Shown here: positions 41,986 to 54,626 of the stretch, piece by piece
Numbering within the stretch: position 1 is the stretch's first letter
How the letters are laid out: every line of letters starts with the position of its first letter
Assembly (NCBI RefSeq): GCF_004337985.1
Contig: NC_043741.1
Location: 7,832,819 to 7,896,818, forward strand
From: Pyricularia pennisetigena
Lineage: Eukaryota; Ascomycota; Sordariomycetes; Magnaporthales; Pyriculariaceae
Reading direction: 5' to 3'
Length of the DNA stretch: 64,000 nucleotides
Translations under genes and position numbers: made by a program
The notes under the pieces: model-generated
Seen by the model: the letters and a program-made list of their open reading frames with translations, nothing else
Told to the model about the DNA's origin: nothing
Database searches by the model: none

Positions 41986-44758
41986 CTATACAAACCCGCC
42001 AGTCGAAAGACTCGGTGGCAGATCCCCATCCGCCGTTCCCCAGCTAGTGCTTTCCTTGGGACCCAGGGTCAACTCCAAAACGCCCCCTTTGACCCAGAAA
42101 TCGTGCGTGACCCAGGACCTCGTGTACGGTTTCCCGTCCAGCGTAGCGCTCTGGATGTACATGTTTGCGTACCCGGCGTCGAAGTTCAAATTCCTCACCG
42201 TCGCCGTCTTGCCGCTGACTGCATTCGTGAGACTGATCTCCTGGAAGAAAGGCGGAGTAATCAGGTAGACGTTCTGCCCGGCCACGGGATACAAGCCCAG
42301 CATGGCCATGGTGCTAAAGCTCCCCATGGCGCCACTGTCGTCATTGCCCGGGATGCCCGCGATCGTGTCGTTGAATTGCGACGGAATGTAAAAGTGCGCA
42401 TACTTGGAGGACAACCCCGGCCGCCCCGCGTAGTGAAACAGATAAATCAGCAGAAATGCCTGCTCGTCGCCCATGTACAGCAAATTTGGCGTCGTGTGCA
42501 AATAAGTCAGTCGGTCCACGAACCTCTTCGCCCCGCCCAGCTTCAAAACGAGGCGCGCCATGTCTTGAGGGGCGTAAAACGTATACAGCCAGCTGCCCCC
42601 TTCGTACGTCTCGTGGCCCTTGGGATTGAGATAGCACTCTGTGAAATTTTGGATCGGCTGGCAGAAGCTAGGGTCCTGCCATCCAAAGGTGCCGTTGAGG
42701 TATTTGGGCTGCAGCCATCCCTTGAACCCCGTATCGACCGTGGTGTTCGACAATTTGAGGCTCGAGCCCGCTTTCTCGTCAAAAAGGTTCACCCAGTTGT
42801 CGGCTCGCTTGAAATACTTTTCCACGTCGCCATCTTTGCCACCCATCCCTTTGCCCATGAGGCCGATGCAAAAGTCGTTGTAGGCGTACTCGACAGTCCG
42901 TGAGATGGAGCGCGTGAAGAGGCCGGTGCCGCTGGGGTCAAAGTCATCCGCCGGTATATACCCGAGCGTCTTCCAGCTCTGGAGACCGCCACGTCCTTCG
43001 ACGGTCCAAATGGGCGGTTGAACTGGCAGAGGTCATGCTATTGTTAGGCACCCAAGACCCCATAATCATGCAGTAGTCTGCATCTGCACTAACCTTCGGC
43101 ATCTTTGACCACTGCTTCGTATGCCACATTCCAGTCGATCCCGTCTCCGAGGCCTGACCTCTTCACGTACGCATCTGCTATAACAACATCAGCGTTGCTG
43201 CCGCCTTGCGTCAGGCCTTTGCAGAAGCTCATGCGGCAGTCGGGGAGGTATCCCTCGTGGCGGTAGATGTCGAGGAGAGTCCTGACCATGAGTGTTTGGC
43301 TGTAAGGATCAACCAAGGTGATGTATGGATGAACAATACGGAAAGAATCCCAAATACAGTAGAAAGATTCGTAGTCTTATCATTTCTCGGAAATGAATTA
43401 GCGTCGCAGACTTCAAGGGGATGCGGGAATCAGCCAGTAGTGGAACTTACAAGGCTCCGAGCTATCCCACAGGGGATTTTCTCCTTAAACTGCGCAGTCA
43501 GTAAAACAGAACAGACAGGCAAACCCACAAACACCATGCAAAAGCATCACCTTACCGGTATAATCTTGCGGTGAAATCAGGCCACGGTAAGCCCCTGACC
43601 AAAACGTCTTCATAATAGACTTGCTGATACCCGTAGAGTCGACCTTGATCACATCTAGTTTCCGACGCCAAATCTCCCTTGCCGCGTTATGCGTGCCGTC
43701 AAAATCAAACCCTGGAATCTCCCGCTCAGCACTCCTACAAGCCTGCTCTGGGCTGATGGCCGACACTCCCACGCGGGCTAGGATTTGGTTGTTGGAGGGC
43801 GCCTCAAACTGCACCCAGGCACCAGCAGGCATCGGGGGGTTCTGCCCGTCGTCGTACACCCTCACACTCTTTGGATCGGGTCCTGCTCGGTTGTTGACCC
43901 AGACCCCCGTGTTGCGGAGGTTTGCTCCCTTGAAATCTGCGCACACGTGCATCTTGTAAGAGCCGATGCCGAATGAGGGCCGAAAAGTACCGCTGCCGGT
44001 TAGCCTGCCTGTGGCCGGGTCAACCGACATGGTTCCGTTGCTCCTAGTGTCTGGCAGATCGGTGAGGTCTGCATGGATCAGAGGGTGGTATGGGAGTCCG
44101 GTGTTTGTCGGGAACGTGAAGCGGTACAGCGCCGTGTGGTTCGAGACGGTCATCTCTGCATGGACTGACGTGTTTAGAGATACTGCAAAGTATCCAGGGC
44201 TGGCCTTTATGGTTGAGTTGATTCCGCTGGTCGCTCGTAGGGCTTTTGGAAACAGGCATCGGTTCAGGTCATCCCCCGCACAGCCTGTTTGGGCGAACAG
44301 GGGAAAGTTGCCAAGACTAGAGCCCTGTGTAGCGATCATCAACAACGAGCTCGCCTTGCATATCGCCAAATTATATGGCGCATGTAGGCACTTACTCCTC
44401 CGGTCCCAGAGTCATGAAGATGGCTAAAGCCCGTGACTTGTAGATGGCGGCATTGTCAGCCAGAACTGTAACTGTTCAAACACCAGTCAACACCTACTTT
44501 TATTGTTGCCAAAAGAGAACCCTCCTGTGCAAACAAATAGTCAGCTTAGGCATCTGTCCGGCAAAAGTTCTGATCGAACATACCCTGATTTTCTTGGTCA
44601 ACATCAGCAACAGCCTTGGCCATGCCGAAAGGCAACGTAGCGCCAGGAAAGACATGTCCTCCGTTTGTCGTCCCTATCAGCGGATCGACAAAGTCGAGAA
44701 CGGTCTGTCCAAGTGCAGTAGAGAGGAGAAACGACGTCCATGTCAAGAGATGCATCAT
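41986..44758 (-). CDS. Secreted GH92 alpha-1,2-mannosidase
   Basis: Seven minus-strand exons: 44584-44758, 44498-44524, 44436 down to 44396, 43556-44324, 43451-43483, 43094-43375 and 41986-43022, giving 787 residues. A signal peptide starts the protein. Family blocks appear in order: DFVDPLIGTTNGGHVFPGATLPFGMAK, then TGFSHLHDSGTGG, ENPLWDSSEP-YY, YCIWDSFR, and GNDDSGAMGSF, which is the conserved acid-rich motif of the catalytic domain. GH92 enzymes are calcium-dependent exo-mannosidases that trim N-glycans; a secreted one probably works on extracellular glycoproteins. Three exons are tiny (27, 41 and 33 nt), yet each is needed to give the conserved blocks. Two acceptors are AAG rather than CAG or TAG. 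Confidence 0.92.
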
Positions 44759-45732
44759 GGACCAGTAGCCTGATCACGTATAACTGGCAGAAATGCCGGT
44801 TGTCGTGAAGAGGATTGCCAAAGCAAGAGCGCTGGCAGGAAATTGTTTGCCTCGATAATCAAGGCGTAACTGGAGGCGAAAGATGGAAAGATACGAAACC
44901 CAAGGGCTGGAATACTGCGGCCAAGACATTTATTAAGCTTCCAGCAATGTCGAAATGTTGAAATACACTGCCATCGGACCGGTATCAAACTCTAGCAAGC
45001 CTCTGCAGCAGCAGATCAGGAAAACAGTGCGGGGTGGCATCCGTAGTAGTGCCTCCTCAGAACCAGTGCCCTATCAAATTCATGTGATTGACACTCGGGA
45101 AACATGACTTATAGGACGCCCGACTGACGTGATCAAAGTTGATATGAGTCGCCAGTTGCGATTGTCGGCGTGTTTTTGTACAGAATATCATCGATGTCGG
45201 GCTTGACTCCCCCTACAACTGAGACATGGCATATGCTAGATTGGCAGGAACTTGCTCGTAACTGAGTGAGCAAGCTTTGCGACTCCCGACCGGACGGTGA
45301 GGAAGCCAGGAATAGCATGTGTGCACTTGCAAGCTTTCGCCGAGATCATCTAGACAAGCCGCCGATTCAGGACATGAGTGATAGCGCATCCATGCTAAAG
45401 GTAGATAATCCCATGACCAAGTTCTTGGTGGTAAATATGCTAACGTTGTATGTGCAGCACTGCATCTAGTTGTCCCATTGAAAAGCCGGATTGAGTGGAA
45501 GAAATCAGGCAACCCCATGTCCCACTTTAATGGGGGGAATGCCCCGCGATTCACAACTCTCTGAGCCCCACATGGCTGCATGGGCATTGATCCTACCATC
45601 CTGGTTGTCTTATCTTATCAGTACAAGAACAGAAAAAAAAAATCGGACGCCGCATCAAGGGTCCTTAGCTTGCGCCCCAACAAGGCGTTGATCAGACACC
45701 ACCAGGCCCATTCTCCGGCAACAATATTCACC
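44759..45732. other. Divergent intergenic region (GH92 and DBP3 promoters)
   Basis: Separates the minus-strand mannosidase start from the plus-strand helicase start. No gene supported. Confidence 0.5.
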
Positions 45733-47701
45733 ATGTCTGTCGGCAAGAAACATACACTCTCTGAAGGCGATCGCGAAAGCGAGCCTTTGGCCAAGAAAGC
45801 CAAGGTCGTCGGTTCTACCGCCAACGAATCCGAAGAGCCTGTGAAGGAGAAGAAGGAGAAGAAGGAGAAGAAGGACAAGAAGGACAAGAAGGATAAAGAA
45901 GCAAGGAAGGAGAAGAAGGAGAAGAAGAAGAAGCGCAAGGAAAAGGAGGCCAAGGCGCAAGCGGAGGAGGAGATTGCTGACCCTGAGCCTGAGTCTACAA
46001 CCACTACCGAAGTCCCTTCAACTACCGAGACTCCGCAGCCCGAAGCGGAGACCGCTTCCAAATCCAAGAAGGAGAAGAAGGAAAAGAAGGAGAAAAAGGA
46101 CAAGAAGGATAAGAAAGAGAAAAAGGAAAAGAATAGCAAAGTCGGCGACGAGTCCACGCCAACTGACGCACCTCAGAATGGCGCCAGCGACTCAAAGTAC
46201 AAGCAGGTCGACGCCCTTTCGGCACTGCCCGAATCCGAGCTCAAGGACTGGATGACAGCACAACAAGTCGTCATCTCCGAACCCAGCTCGTTGACAACCC
46301 ACCGCCCAATCCTCAAGTTTACTCAGCTCCCGTCCTCACCCCTCCTTGCCAAGAAGCCGTTTGCCGGCTTCGCCGCCCCAACTCCGATCCAGTCTGCCTC
46401 TTGGCCGTACTCGCTCGACGGCCGCGACGTAGTCGGTATTGCAGAGACTGGCTCTGGCAAGACCCTCGCCTTTTCGGTACCATGCATCACTGCGCTCCAA
46501 GCCCTTCCCGAGGGCAGCAAGCCCAACAAGAAATACGGCGCTACACATGCGCTCGCCGTCATTGTTTCGCCGACCCGTGAGCTCGCAATGCAGACACACG
46601 CCGCCATCTCCAAGCTTGCGGAGCTGGTCGGCATGTCGGCCGTCTGCCTGTTTGGTGGTGCCCCCAAGGACGAACAGCGCGCGCTGCTACGCAAGGGCAA
46701 GGGCGCCGACATTATCGTCGCGACGCCCGGGCGACTCAAGGACTTTTTGTCCGACGACACCGTATCGCTTTCCGCTGCACGGTTTGTGGTGCTGGACGAG
46801 GCAGACCGAATGCTGGACAAGGGTTTCGAGGACGATGTCAAGCTCATCCTCGGCCTGTGCCCTGACCGTGGGCAGCGCCAGACCCTCATGTTCACCGCGA
46901 CGTGGCCCGCCAGCGTGCGTGGCTTGGCAGAGAGCTTCATGGTCAACCCGGTCAAGGTCACCATTGGCGGGCGCACAAGAGCCGTCGACGGAGACGACGA
47001 TGGCAATGGCGTGGTGGAGCTGCAGGCAAACTCGCGCATCTCGCAACGGGTCGAGGTGATCAACCCGTGGGAGAAGGAAAACAGGCTTGTGCAGCTGCTC
47101 AAGGAGGCGCAGTCCGGCAAGAACAAGAACGACCGAGTGCTCGTCTTTTGCTTGTACAAGAAGGAGGCCGTTCGTGTCGAGAACAACCTGCAGCGCAAGG
47201 GGATCAGAGTCGCTAGCATTCACGGCGATCTGAAGCAGGAGCAGAGGACTGCCAGTCTGGAGGCTTTCAAGACTGGCAAGACCACAGTTCTTGTCGCCAC
47301 TGATGTTGCAGCCCGCGGTTTGGATATTCCAGAAGTGAAGCTGGTCATCAACGTCACGGTGAGTTCCCAAAACTTCCAGGTGACGGTCTTGTTCTACGCG
47401 TGAGGTCACGACTAACATAAATTAACCTTTCCAGTTCCCCCTCACCATCGAAGATTATGTCCACCGCATCGGTCGAACTGGTCGCGCAGGCAAGCAAGGT
47501 CAGGCCATCACCCTCTTCACCGAGCACGACAAGGCACACTCGGGCAGCTTGGTCAACGTCCTCAAGGGCGCGAACCAGCCAGTTCCAGATGAGTTGCTCA
47601 AGTTTGGTACCACCGTCAAAAAGAAGGCACACGACACGTATGGTGCTTTCTTCAAGGATGTGGATATGAGCAAGAAGGGGACCAAGATTACGTTTGATTA
47701 G
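45733..47701 (+). CDS. DBP3: DEAD-box ATP-dependent RNA helicase, DBP3 type
   Basis: Exons 45733-47358 and 47435-47701 give 630 residues. The N-terminal 150 residues are Lys/Glu-rich repeats ([14 protein letters not shown]), a nucleolar-type tail. The helicase core is complete: Q motif [10 protein letters not shown], motif I AETGSGKT (K243), PTRELA, motif II DEAD (from D355), FTATWP in place of the usual SAT, and [10 protein letters not shown] in exon 2. FTATWP and the Lys-rich tail point to Dbp3, which helps process the pre-rRNA of the large ribosomal subunit in the nucleolus. The ATG at 45733 is chosen over upstream in-frame codons because it sits in an ACC context at the start of the Lys-rich tail. 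Confidence 0.92.
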
Positions 47702-47789
47702 ACACTATGTGCCACTGTTTCGAAAAGCTAGGGTTGGCGTTTTTGGGATTTGTGATAATTAATTGTTTATGATTCACCTTGGGCTGCGG

Positions 47790-49577
47790 TTATTGCTTTG
47801 CCGTCGATCTTTGTCGTTGGCCACGGGCCTTGTCAATGCATTGCATGAGGAACTGTCGTTCGCCGACCGCACTATAGAACTAGGGTTAGATATTCACGTA
47901 CCGGGTCTGGGGGATGGAAAATGAAATAAGCGCAACTTACACTACCGCAATAAAGACAGCCCCTATCGATGCGATTTTGACCAGCGCAAAAAGAACACCT
48001 CGCACTGCTAGGCCAGCAACATCAGGGCCACTCAGACGGGCGACAGCCTGGCTGGCGACCACAGCGGCGCCGACAGTCACGCCGCTGGGCCTCAGTTCGG
48101 ACAGTTCAAATTTGACACCAAGCCTTCCAAAGTACCGTTTGATGAATACTGCGCACCAGACAATCCGACAGACCATGTTGATCGCGTTCGCCACAACCAG
48201 CCCCCTGGCACCCCAGTCAAGAACGCGCAAGAACACGAAACCAGCGGCGGCAAAAGCGAGCGAAAATGCACCCATCCAGAGGCTCTGGGCGTGAACTTCG
48301 GCCTCGGTGGCGACGGAAGCGACGAAAGCTTCCGAGACGCCATTGAGGGCAAGCAGGGGGATGTATAGCGCATACACGGCCAGCACGGCACCGGCGCCTG
48401 ACGATGCCCAGCGGGGACCGGCGACCAGACTTATGAGTAGTGGTGCGGCCGTGGGGCCGATGGCAACGACTACCGCCGAGAAAGTGGTGTACAGCTTGAT
48501 GAGAATCGTAAGGTCCGCACTGGCCTTTTCGGCAGCGGCCTTTTTCGCCTTGCGCAGACCATTCTTGTCAGACTCCTTGTCAGGTGAGGAGGATGCAAGA
48601 AGCCTGCTAAAGTAGGATCGGCTGCTTTCCTCTACGGGCTGAAACACGAGTCGTGCCGCTAGTCCGCCATAGTTGTTGGCCAAGGCGTACACGCCCTGAG
48701 ATGTGGGCGAGGCGAGTGCGCTCACCAAAAGTGTGTCGCCCTGGGTCAGGATATGCTTGACCAAGCTTTGAGCAATCATGCTGCGGGCCAAGTTGAGTGT
48801 CGGCCGGGGAAAGAGGGAAAGAACACAGCCCTCAGCGTTGCTTTTCTTGTCCTTGGTCGAGGGTCTTTCCAGCTTCTTTGGCAGCAGCGAGAAGCCTTCG
48901 ACGCTGGCTAGGGATAAGCCATAGTAGGCATATACCACCAAGAGAGTGACCCCGTAGCTGAGCTGTCCAAGAGCAAACGGCAGAACCCCAGCTGCGAATG
49001 CACCTCGTGAGGCAATGACGGCAGAGCCGAGCGTGACGGCACAGCGAGAAAAGGTAGCAATAGACTCGGCAGCTGCTCGGGCGCCGAATTGCAACCTCGT
49101 CTGCATCACCATAAAGGCAGGCTCTGAGAGGAGCTCGACGATGGAAGCCACGGCGTATATGTAGAGTGAGATGATGAGGTGCGGAGCCGAAGCCGTGGTC
49201 TCATTGCTGATCGACGTCACATACAGCCAGCCGAGAAGTCCTGCTACAAAGACACCCAGCAAGATTGAAAGGTACGAGAGGTTGACAACAGCCTGTGTGC
49301 CGCGGGCTTGCGAGGTCTTGTCTTTGGTTGTTCCGCCCTGCCGCTGTATGGCGACTCGGAGACTCTCGCGTGCAAAAAAGAGCACAGACAAGTAGTAGAC
49401 CTCGAGCTGGGTCGAGATGCCAAGAAGTTGTGCTGTCAGGAATCTGAGTAGGAGCTGATTGGCGATGAAAGTGATGGCCCGCGAAGCTATCTGGAGCAGT
49501 ATAAGCAGCGAGGCGCCGCGCAAGGCCCCAGAAGCCGCGGGGCTGCTTGTGTTGCTAGCCATCTTTTGATCGGCCAT
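47790..49577 (-). CDS. RFT1: RFT1, ER lipid-linked oligosaccharide translocation protein
   Basis: Minus-strand exons 47941-49577 and 47790-47871 (phase 2) give 572 residues. It is a polytopic membrane protein of the RFT1/MOP family, with the family start SLLILLQIASRAITFIANQLLLRF and the block LEVYYLSVLFFARESLRVAIQR. It is needed in the ER for moving or using the Man5 lipid-linked oligosaccharide in N-glycosylation. The long first exon would end in a stop two codons after the donor; a perfect GTAAGT and a TATAG acceptor add a final exon coding about 26 residues, including GERQFLMQCIDKARG, which looks like the usual end of fungal RFT1. It converges on DBP3 with 88 bases between stops. Confidence 0.9.
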
Positions 49578-49985
49578 TATTACAATAGCTTGTCGTTTGC
49601 TACATGCCCCGAAGTGCTGACATTCACTTCGAGGCAATTGGCCTAAGAGTCTGTTTGCTCTTTGGGACAGATTGTATGGGTGTTTTAGTTGATGATCCCC
49701 TGCCAAGTCTGGGTTAGGGTCCGGCTTGACCTTCCCCAGAACGCAACGTCATTACCATAAGGCTCGGCGTTACGTAATGGCTCAGCCCCTCCAAAGTTCC
49801 GCCCCACCAAGAGCGTTTGTGGATGATCGTCCAGCCGGGACCAGGCACCAAGGTTACTGTAGACAAGCTTCCCACCTCTACCTTGACTGGTTTGAGATAG
49901 CTTCGGTACCCAAGCTCACTCGACGATTCTAAGCCTACAACACAACTGTCGGTCTCTTACGAAACCATCGTGCCTGCACTTCAAC
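49578..49985. promoter_or_regulatory. Shared divergent promoter, RFT1 / UBP14
   Basis: 408 bases between two divergent start codons. The region must hold both promoters; no clear named motif is seen. Confidence 0.5.
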
Positions 49986-52548
49986 ATGGCGTGCGCACAC
50001 TTGGAGTCGCTTTGTAGGTTTCGGTCCTTCATGGTCCCTCTTGAACTGTTGCTGATCACTGTACTTTTGCTTTTCAGCTCTGCAGCCTCCCACACCAGCC
50101 CAGTCAGTCTACCGAGAGGATTGCACCCAGTGCTTCGACTCGATTGTATGTTTAATGCCCATCCCCTGGAATACCAACCTTCCCTCGGGCGGAGTTACGA
50201 TGTTGACATCAACCAGGATGACCCCGAGGGCCTCGACGTTTGCCTGCAATGTTTCAACGGCGGTTGCGTCGGCGAGCGATATCACGCAAAGCTTCATCAC
50301 CTAATCTGGAGCCACCCTCTTGTCCTCAATATCCGGCGTACCCGGAAACACATCGACCGCGATGAGCCCCCAACAAAAATGTCAAAGCTTGCCATTGCCG
50401 CAGAGACCGAAGCCGATCGCTACGACTACCACACCAAGGTCAAATGCCTCGACTGCGATTCCGAGTTGGACAAGACGCACCCGAAACTTTCCAAGGTGGT
50501 GGAGGGCATCATGACGGCGAACACGTTTTCGCGCAAGGAGGAGGTCAAAGCCTGGGAGCAGGAGCTTACAAGCTGTGAACACATCCTTACTCTCCGCCAA
50601 GACGAGCCGAGGCAGATTGCATCCAACGAACTGGGCACGTGTTCCAAATGCGATCTCAACGAGAACTTGTGGCTTTGTCTTCAATGTGGTGCGCTTGGCT
50701 GTGGACGGGCGCAGTTTGGCGGTGTTAGCGGTCACTCCCACGCACTGGCACACGCAACTGAGTCTGGACACGGGGTCGCCGTCAAGCTTGGATCCATCAC
50801 TCCGGAAGGCACCGCTGACGTCTACTGCTACTCGTGTGACGAGGAGCGAGTGGATGAGAATCTTGGGCAGCACTTGGCCAACTATGGCATCAACATTGCA
50901 GAGCGCGAAAAGACTGAAAAGAGCCTGACAGAGATGCAGATTGAGCAGAACTTGAGGTGGGAGTTCTCAATGACTACAGAGGACGGCAAGGAGCTCAAGC
51001 CTCTTTTCGGTCCTGGACTTACAGGCCTCAAGAACCTGGGTAACAGTTGCTATCTCGCAAGCATAATTCAGTGTCTGTTTGACATGGATGCATTCCAGAA
51101 GCGGTACGGTCAGGTCACACAGGAGCTTCCTGGAATTCAGGACCCGGCTGCAGATCTCGAGACTCAGCTGCGCAAGATGGGCGATGGCCTCTTATCAGGC
51201 CGTTATTCCAAGCCTGATTCCGACGTGGTGGCATCAGAGCATTCTGCAGAGCTGCCATACCAAAAAGGTCTACAACCATCGATGCTCAAGCACCTCGTTG
51301 GACGTGGCCATGAGGAGTTCTCTACAATGCGGCAGCAAGATGCTTTTGAACTTCTTCAGCATCTCATCAAGCTTATTACGCGATCAAAGCATCCATCACC
51401 GGCCGACGACCCCACACAAGACTTCCGCTTTCTTCTGGAACAACGGCTGCAATGCTTGGGTTGCAAAAAGGTGCGCTATACGACCAACGAGCAAGACAGC
51501 ATCTTCATCGACGTACCCATGGAGAAGCTACCTGTCGAGGCGGGAGGAGAGACCGAAGGCAACACTGGTGCTTCATACAAGCCCGTCACTCTCTCCGAGT
51601 GTCTTGATTGGTTTACTGCCGAAGAGATTGTCGAACTCACATGCTCTTCGTGTGGAAGCAAGGCTGGTTACAGCAAACGCTCTTACTTCAAGACACTGCC
51701 ACAGGTCCTGGTTGTCAACGCGCGCAAGATGACCATCGTAAACTGGGTGCCCATCAAGGTCGACGTCCCGGTTCTGGTGAATGACGACCCCTATCTTTTG
51801 GACCGCTACCTTTCCCAGGGACAACAACCGGGCGAGGAGCTGCTGCCAGAGGAAGCTTCGTCTAGCGCGGCATCCGCCTTCACACCCAACCCAGAGGCCG
51901 TAGGTCAACTCGAGGCGATGGGCTTCCCCCGCAACCGATGTGAAAAGGCGCTTTACGCCACAGGCAACTCTGATGCCAACGCAGCCATGGAATGGCTTTT
52001 TGGCCACATGGAAGACCCTGACATCGATGAGCCCTTGAAGCTTGAGGGTCCTGGTGACAGCGCCGGAGGATTCACGGCAGATCCTAGCTCCATCGAAATG
52101 CTCGGCGCCATGGGTTTCGATGCCAAGAAATCGACAAAAGCACTGAAGGAAACGTCAGGAAATGTCGAGCGAGCTGTAGAGTGGCTTTTCAGTCATCCAG
52201 ATGATGATGGCTCTATGGAAGACGACTCGGCCGCTGCATCGGGCGAAAAGCCACCCGCGGGCAAGAGTGATGTTCCGGCGCAGTACCAGCTGAAAAGCAT
52301 CGTGTGCCACAAGGGAACAAGCATCCATGCTGGGTAAGTTTACAGTCGTGGAGCTGGATCTTTGAGTATCGTGCTAATATTAATATTTACTGAGCAGTCA
52401 CTATGTCGCTTTTATTCGCAAACAGTTGCAGCAAGACAAGCCCGCTTGGGTTCTGTTCAACGACGAGAAGGTGGTCGAGGTCGTCGACGTGGAGGAGATG
52501 AAGAAGTTTGCCTACATCTACTTCTTCAACCGGGTGGGCTCTTCTTAG
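49986..52548 (+). CDS. UBP14: Ubiquitin carboxyl-terminal hydrolase, UBP14/USP5 type
   Basis: Exons 49986-50013 (28 nt), 50078-50145, 50217-52333 and 52398-52548 give 787 residues. The N-terminal [12 protein letters not shown] and CLQCFNGGC blocks and the middle [23 protein letters not shown] region are the two zinc-finger ubiquitin-binding units. The peptidase Cys box is NLGNSCYL (C310); two UBA domains lie near residues 600-710 (each with MGF); the His box ends GHYVAF with H739 in the last exon. Ubp14 takes apart free, unanchored polyubiquitin chains so that ubiquitin is recycled and the proteasome is not clogged. The tiny first exon is needed for a sensible N-terminus. Confidence 0.94.
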
Positions 52549-52985
52549 TTTTAGGATTTTGTGTGGACCATGGGAGCTTTGTTGCGCGGATTGTGCCGTA
52601 TCTTTCTGTCGACAGCAGATGTGCATTTGGTGTCTGGGGTTTACTGCATTTTTGGCGTGATGAGGCTGGATAGGACTGGTGGGTGGCATTGTTGGTAGAA
52701 GAAGATAGCGTGGCGCACAACAAGCACCGGCACGGCCGTGGCAAAGAAGCCACGTCAGATTTGTTAAATTGGCAACATGAAATTAGACGCACAGATCCAA
52801 TCCCAGGTGATATTGACAATCTCGCTATCAGGCGATGAGAATTGTCACCTACAAACAAGCAGAACCCCCAACGCCTGAACTCCAAGCCAAGTCCGCTTTT
52901 CCAATGTCGTGTCATCGTTCCACATGGCCGGCATAGACCACTGCGTAGAGGCCCACACCTCCAACGGCCCCAGTCGACAGACTGG
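52549..52985. other. Convergent intergenic region, UBP14 / MAD2
   Basis: Holds only the two 3' untranslated regions as far as can be seen. Confidence 0.5.
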
Positions 52986-53987
52986 CTAGTCCGTCAGCCG
53001 GTAACTCACCAACGTGTCGACCCTGTGGCTAGCGGTGCTGAAGCCCCGCAGCTGGACTCGCTCCCCGTTCTCAATCTCCTTGGCGTCGCTATCGCCCCAC
53101 TCCACAGGCACCTCCGAGTCGGCATCTGCATAGACCAGGACGTTGAAGGTGCAGTCGCCGGCCAGCTGTGGCAAGAAGGTGACCGAGGCGGTGATCTGAC
53201 GGAAGATGGCAGCGATCTCGGCCTGGATCTCGGCCTCTGTCTTCTCCGGCGCCTGTGCCGCATCCGGGGCCGCCGACGAGTTTTCCTGCCCGGCGGATGC
53301 CGAAGCTGCCGACCTGCTGCTGCTCTTTGACTTTTTGGACGAGCCGCCAAAGATCTGGACATCAAACTGCCAGCGCTCGACGTGCTCGCCCGTGTCCTTG
53401 TCCGTGATGACGATGACCAGCTTCGAGATCTTGCCCTTGACCATCCACCGGTCCAGCTGGGACATGATCTTTTTGATGTAGGCCTTGACCTGGTCGTCGG
53501 CCGACACTGTGGTTCGGAGTCAGTTGCGGGTGTATGTAGCCTGGTTGTTGTCTGCCATACCTAGCATGTTGAGGCCATATTTCTTGACGCTGTTGAGCGA
53601 TTTGAGATGTTAGCCAAGTGCAATGGCGGCAGGGGCGAAGTTTGATCTGCGCATGGCGCTAGGGATAACTGACGCCGTGAAGTCCTCGGCTGGGTATACT
53701 CCTCGTTGGAATCTGATCGGTTCGTAATCAACGGTTAGCCGTGAACAGGCGCGATGGCAGCATCATGGTTCGTCGCAAACAGGGGGTCGAACAAGATCGT
53801 ATGTATCGAGTATTGAAACTATCAAGATCCAAGAGTTAGCGACGACTGGCAAGGGATGAATTGGCGGTGGGAGTGCAAGGTCGACGAGTTGACGTACGAA
53901 TTCGGCGACGAGCTTGGCGCTGCCCTTTAGCGACAGCTTGTGGACCTTGGACTTGTCCTTGTCCTTTTCTGACGCCTTGTCCGTCAT
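52986..53987 (-). CDS. MAD2: Spindle assembly checkpoint protein MAD2
   Basis: Minus-strand exons 53898-53987, 53793-53818, 53674-53712, 53561-53589 and 52986-53506 give 234 residues. The spliced N-terminus reads LKGSAKLVAEF-FQYSIHTIL-FQRGVYPAEDFTA-VKKYGLNMLV, the classic HORMA-domain start of Mad2, and the core continues with IMSQLDRWMVKGKISKLVIVI and ERWQFDVQI. The C-terminus has the safety-belt region ending VDTLVSYRLTD. Mad2 holds back Cdc20/APC until kinetochores are attached. About 35 Ser/Ala/Lys-rich residues after IFGGSSKK form an insertion, making it longer than the usual 200-210. The donor after the 26-nt second exon is GTTCGA, weak but the only one that keeps the conserved sequence. 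Confidence 0.92.
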
Positions 53988-54626
53988 TGTTGGAGTCGCG
54001 AGGAGGTTGTTGTCGGTGGATACGTCGACAGCGTAAAGGTTTGCGCTGGCTGGTATGATGGAAAGCGATCAATGGTGGCTGCTATTTTTTGTTTACTTTG
54101 GCCGCTATGGTTGCCAGGGATGGAGATTCATGCAGTTGAGGGGCATATTGTGGGAGGGATCACTGTAGGTGCAGGGTAGGTGGAGCTGTCTATCTATTTT
54201 GCATGCCTGGAGCATCAAGCAAGGCAGCAAGCAGCTTGCTTTCTCTACCTCTCTCCCTTGACATGCGTCGTTGAACTCGACTCAATTTACCACAGCGGAA
54301 GAACTGCTGTAATTTCACGCAAGTAGTCCAGTATGAGACTGCCTGCGTCTTCGCCATCGCTATGTCTGCTGGGCTACAGCGACTGCAATCTTCTACCGCC
54401 AAGCTTTTGTCGTATTTCGGTCAAACCGTCAGCACTAGATGGCATCGCATTTAGACGACAATGTCATGCCGTATGTGATCTCGCTTGCAATGAGTCACTT
54501 GAAATCATTACTGTTGCCTTCTGACCCACGTTGATCTGATACATAAAGCTCTTTTCAAGATGTCGAGCTAATCTGATCTAGCAACGTCCTTCGGAAGGAG
54601 AGCAGTCGAAACACTTGTAGTCCAGA
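53988..54626. other. Divergent intergenic region
   Basis: Promoters of MAD2 and of the gene at 54627. No further features seen. Confidence 0.5.
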
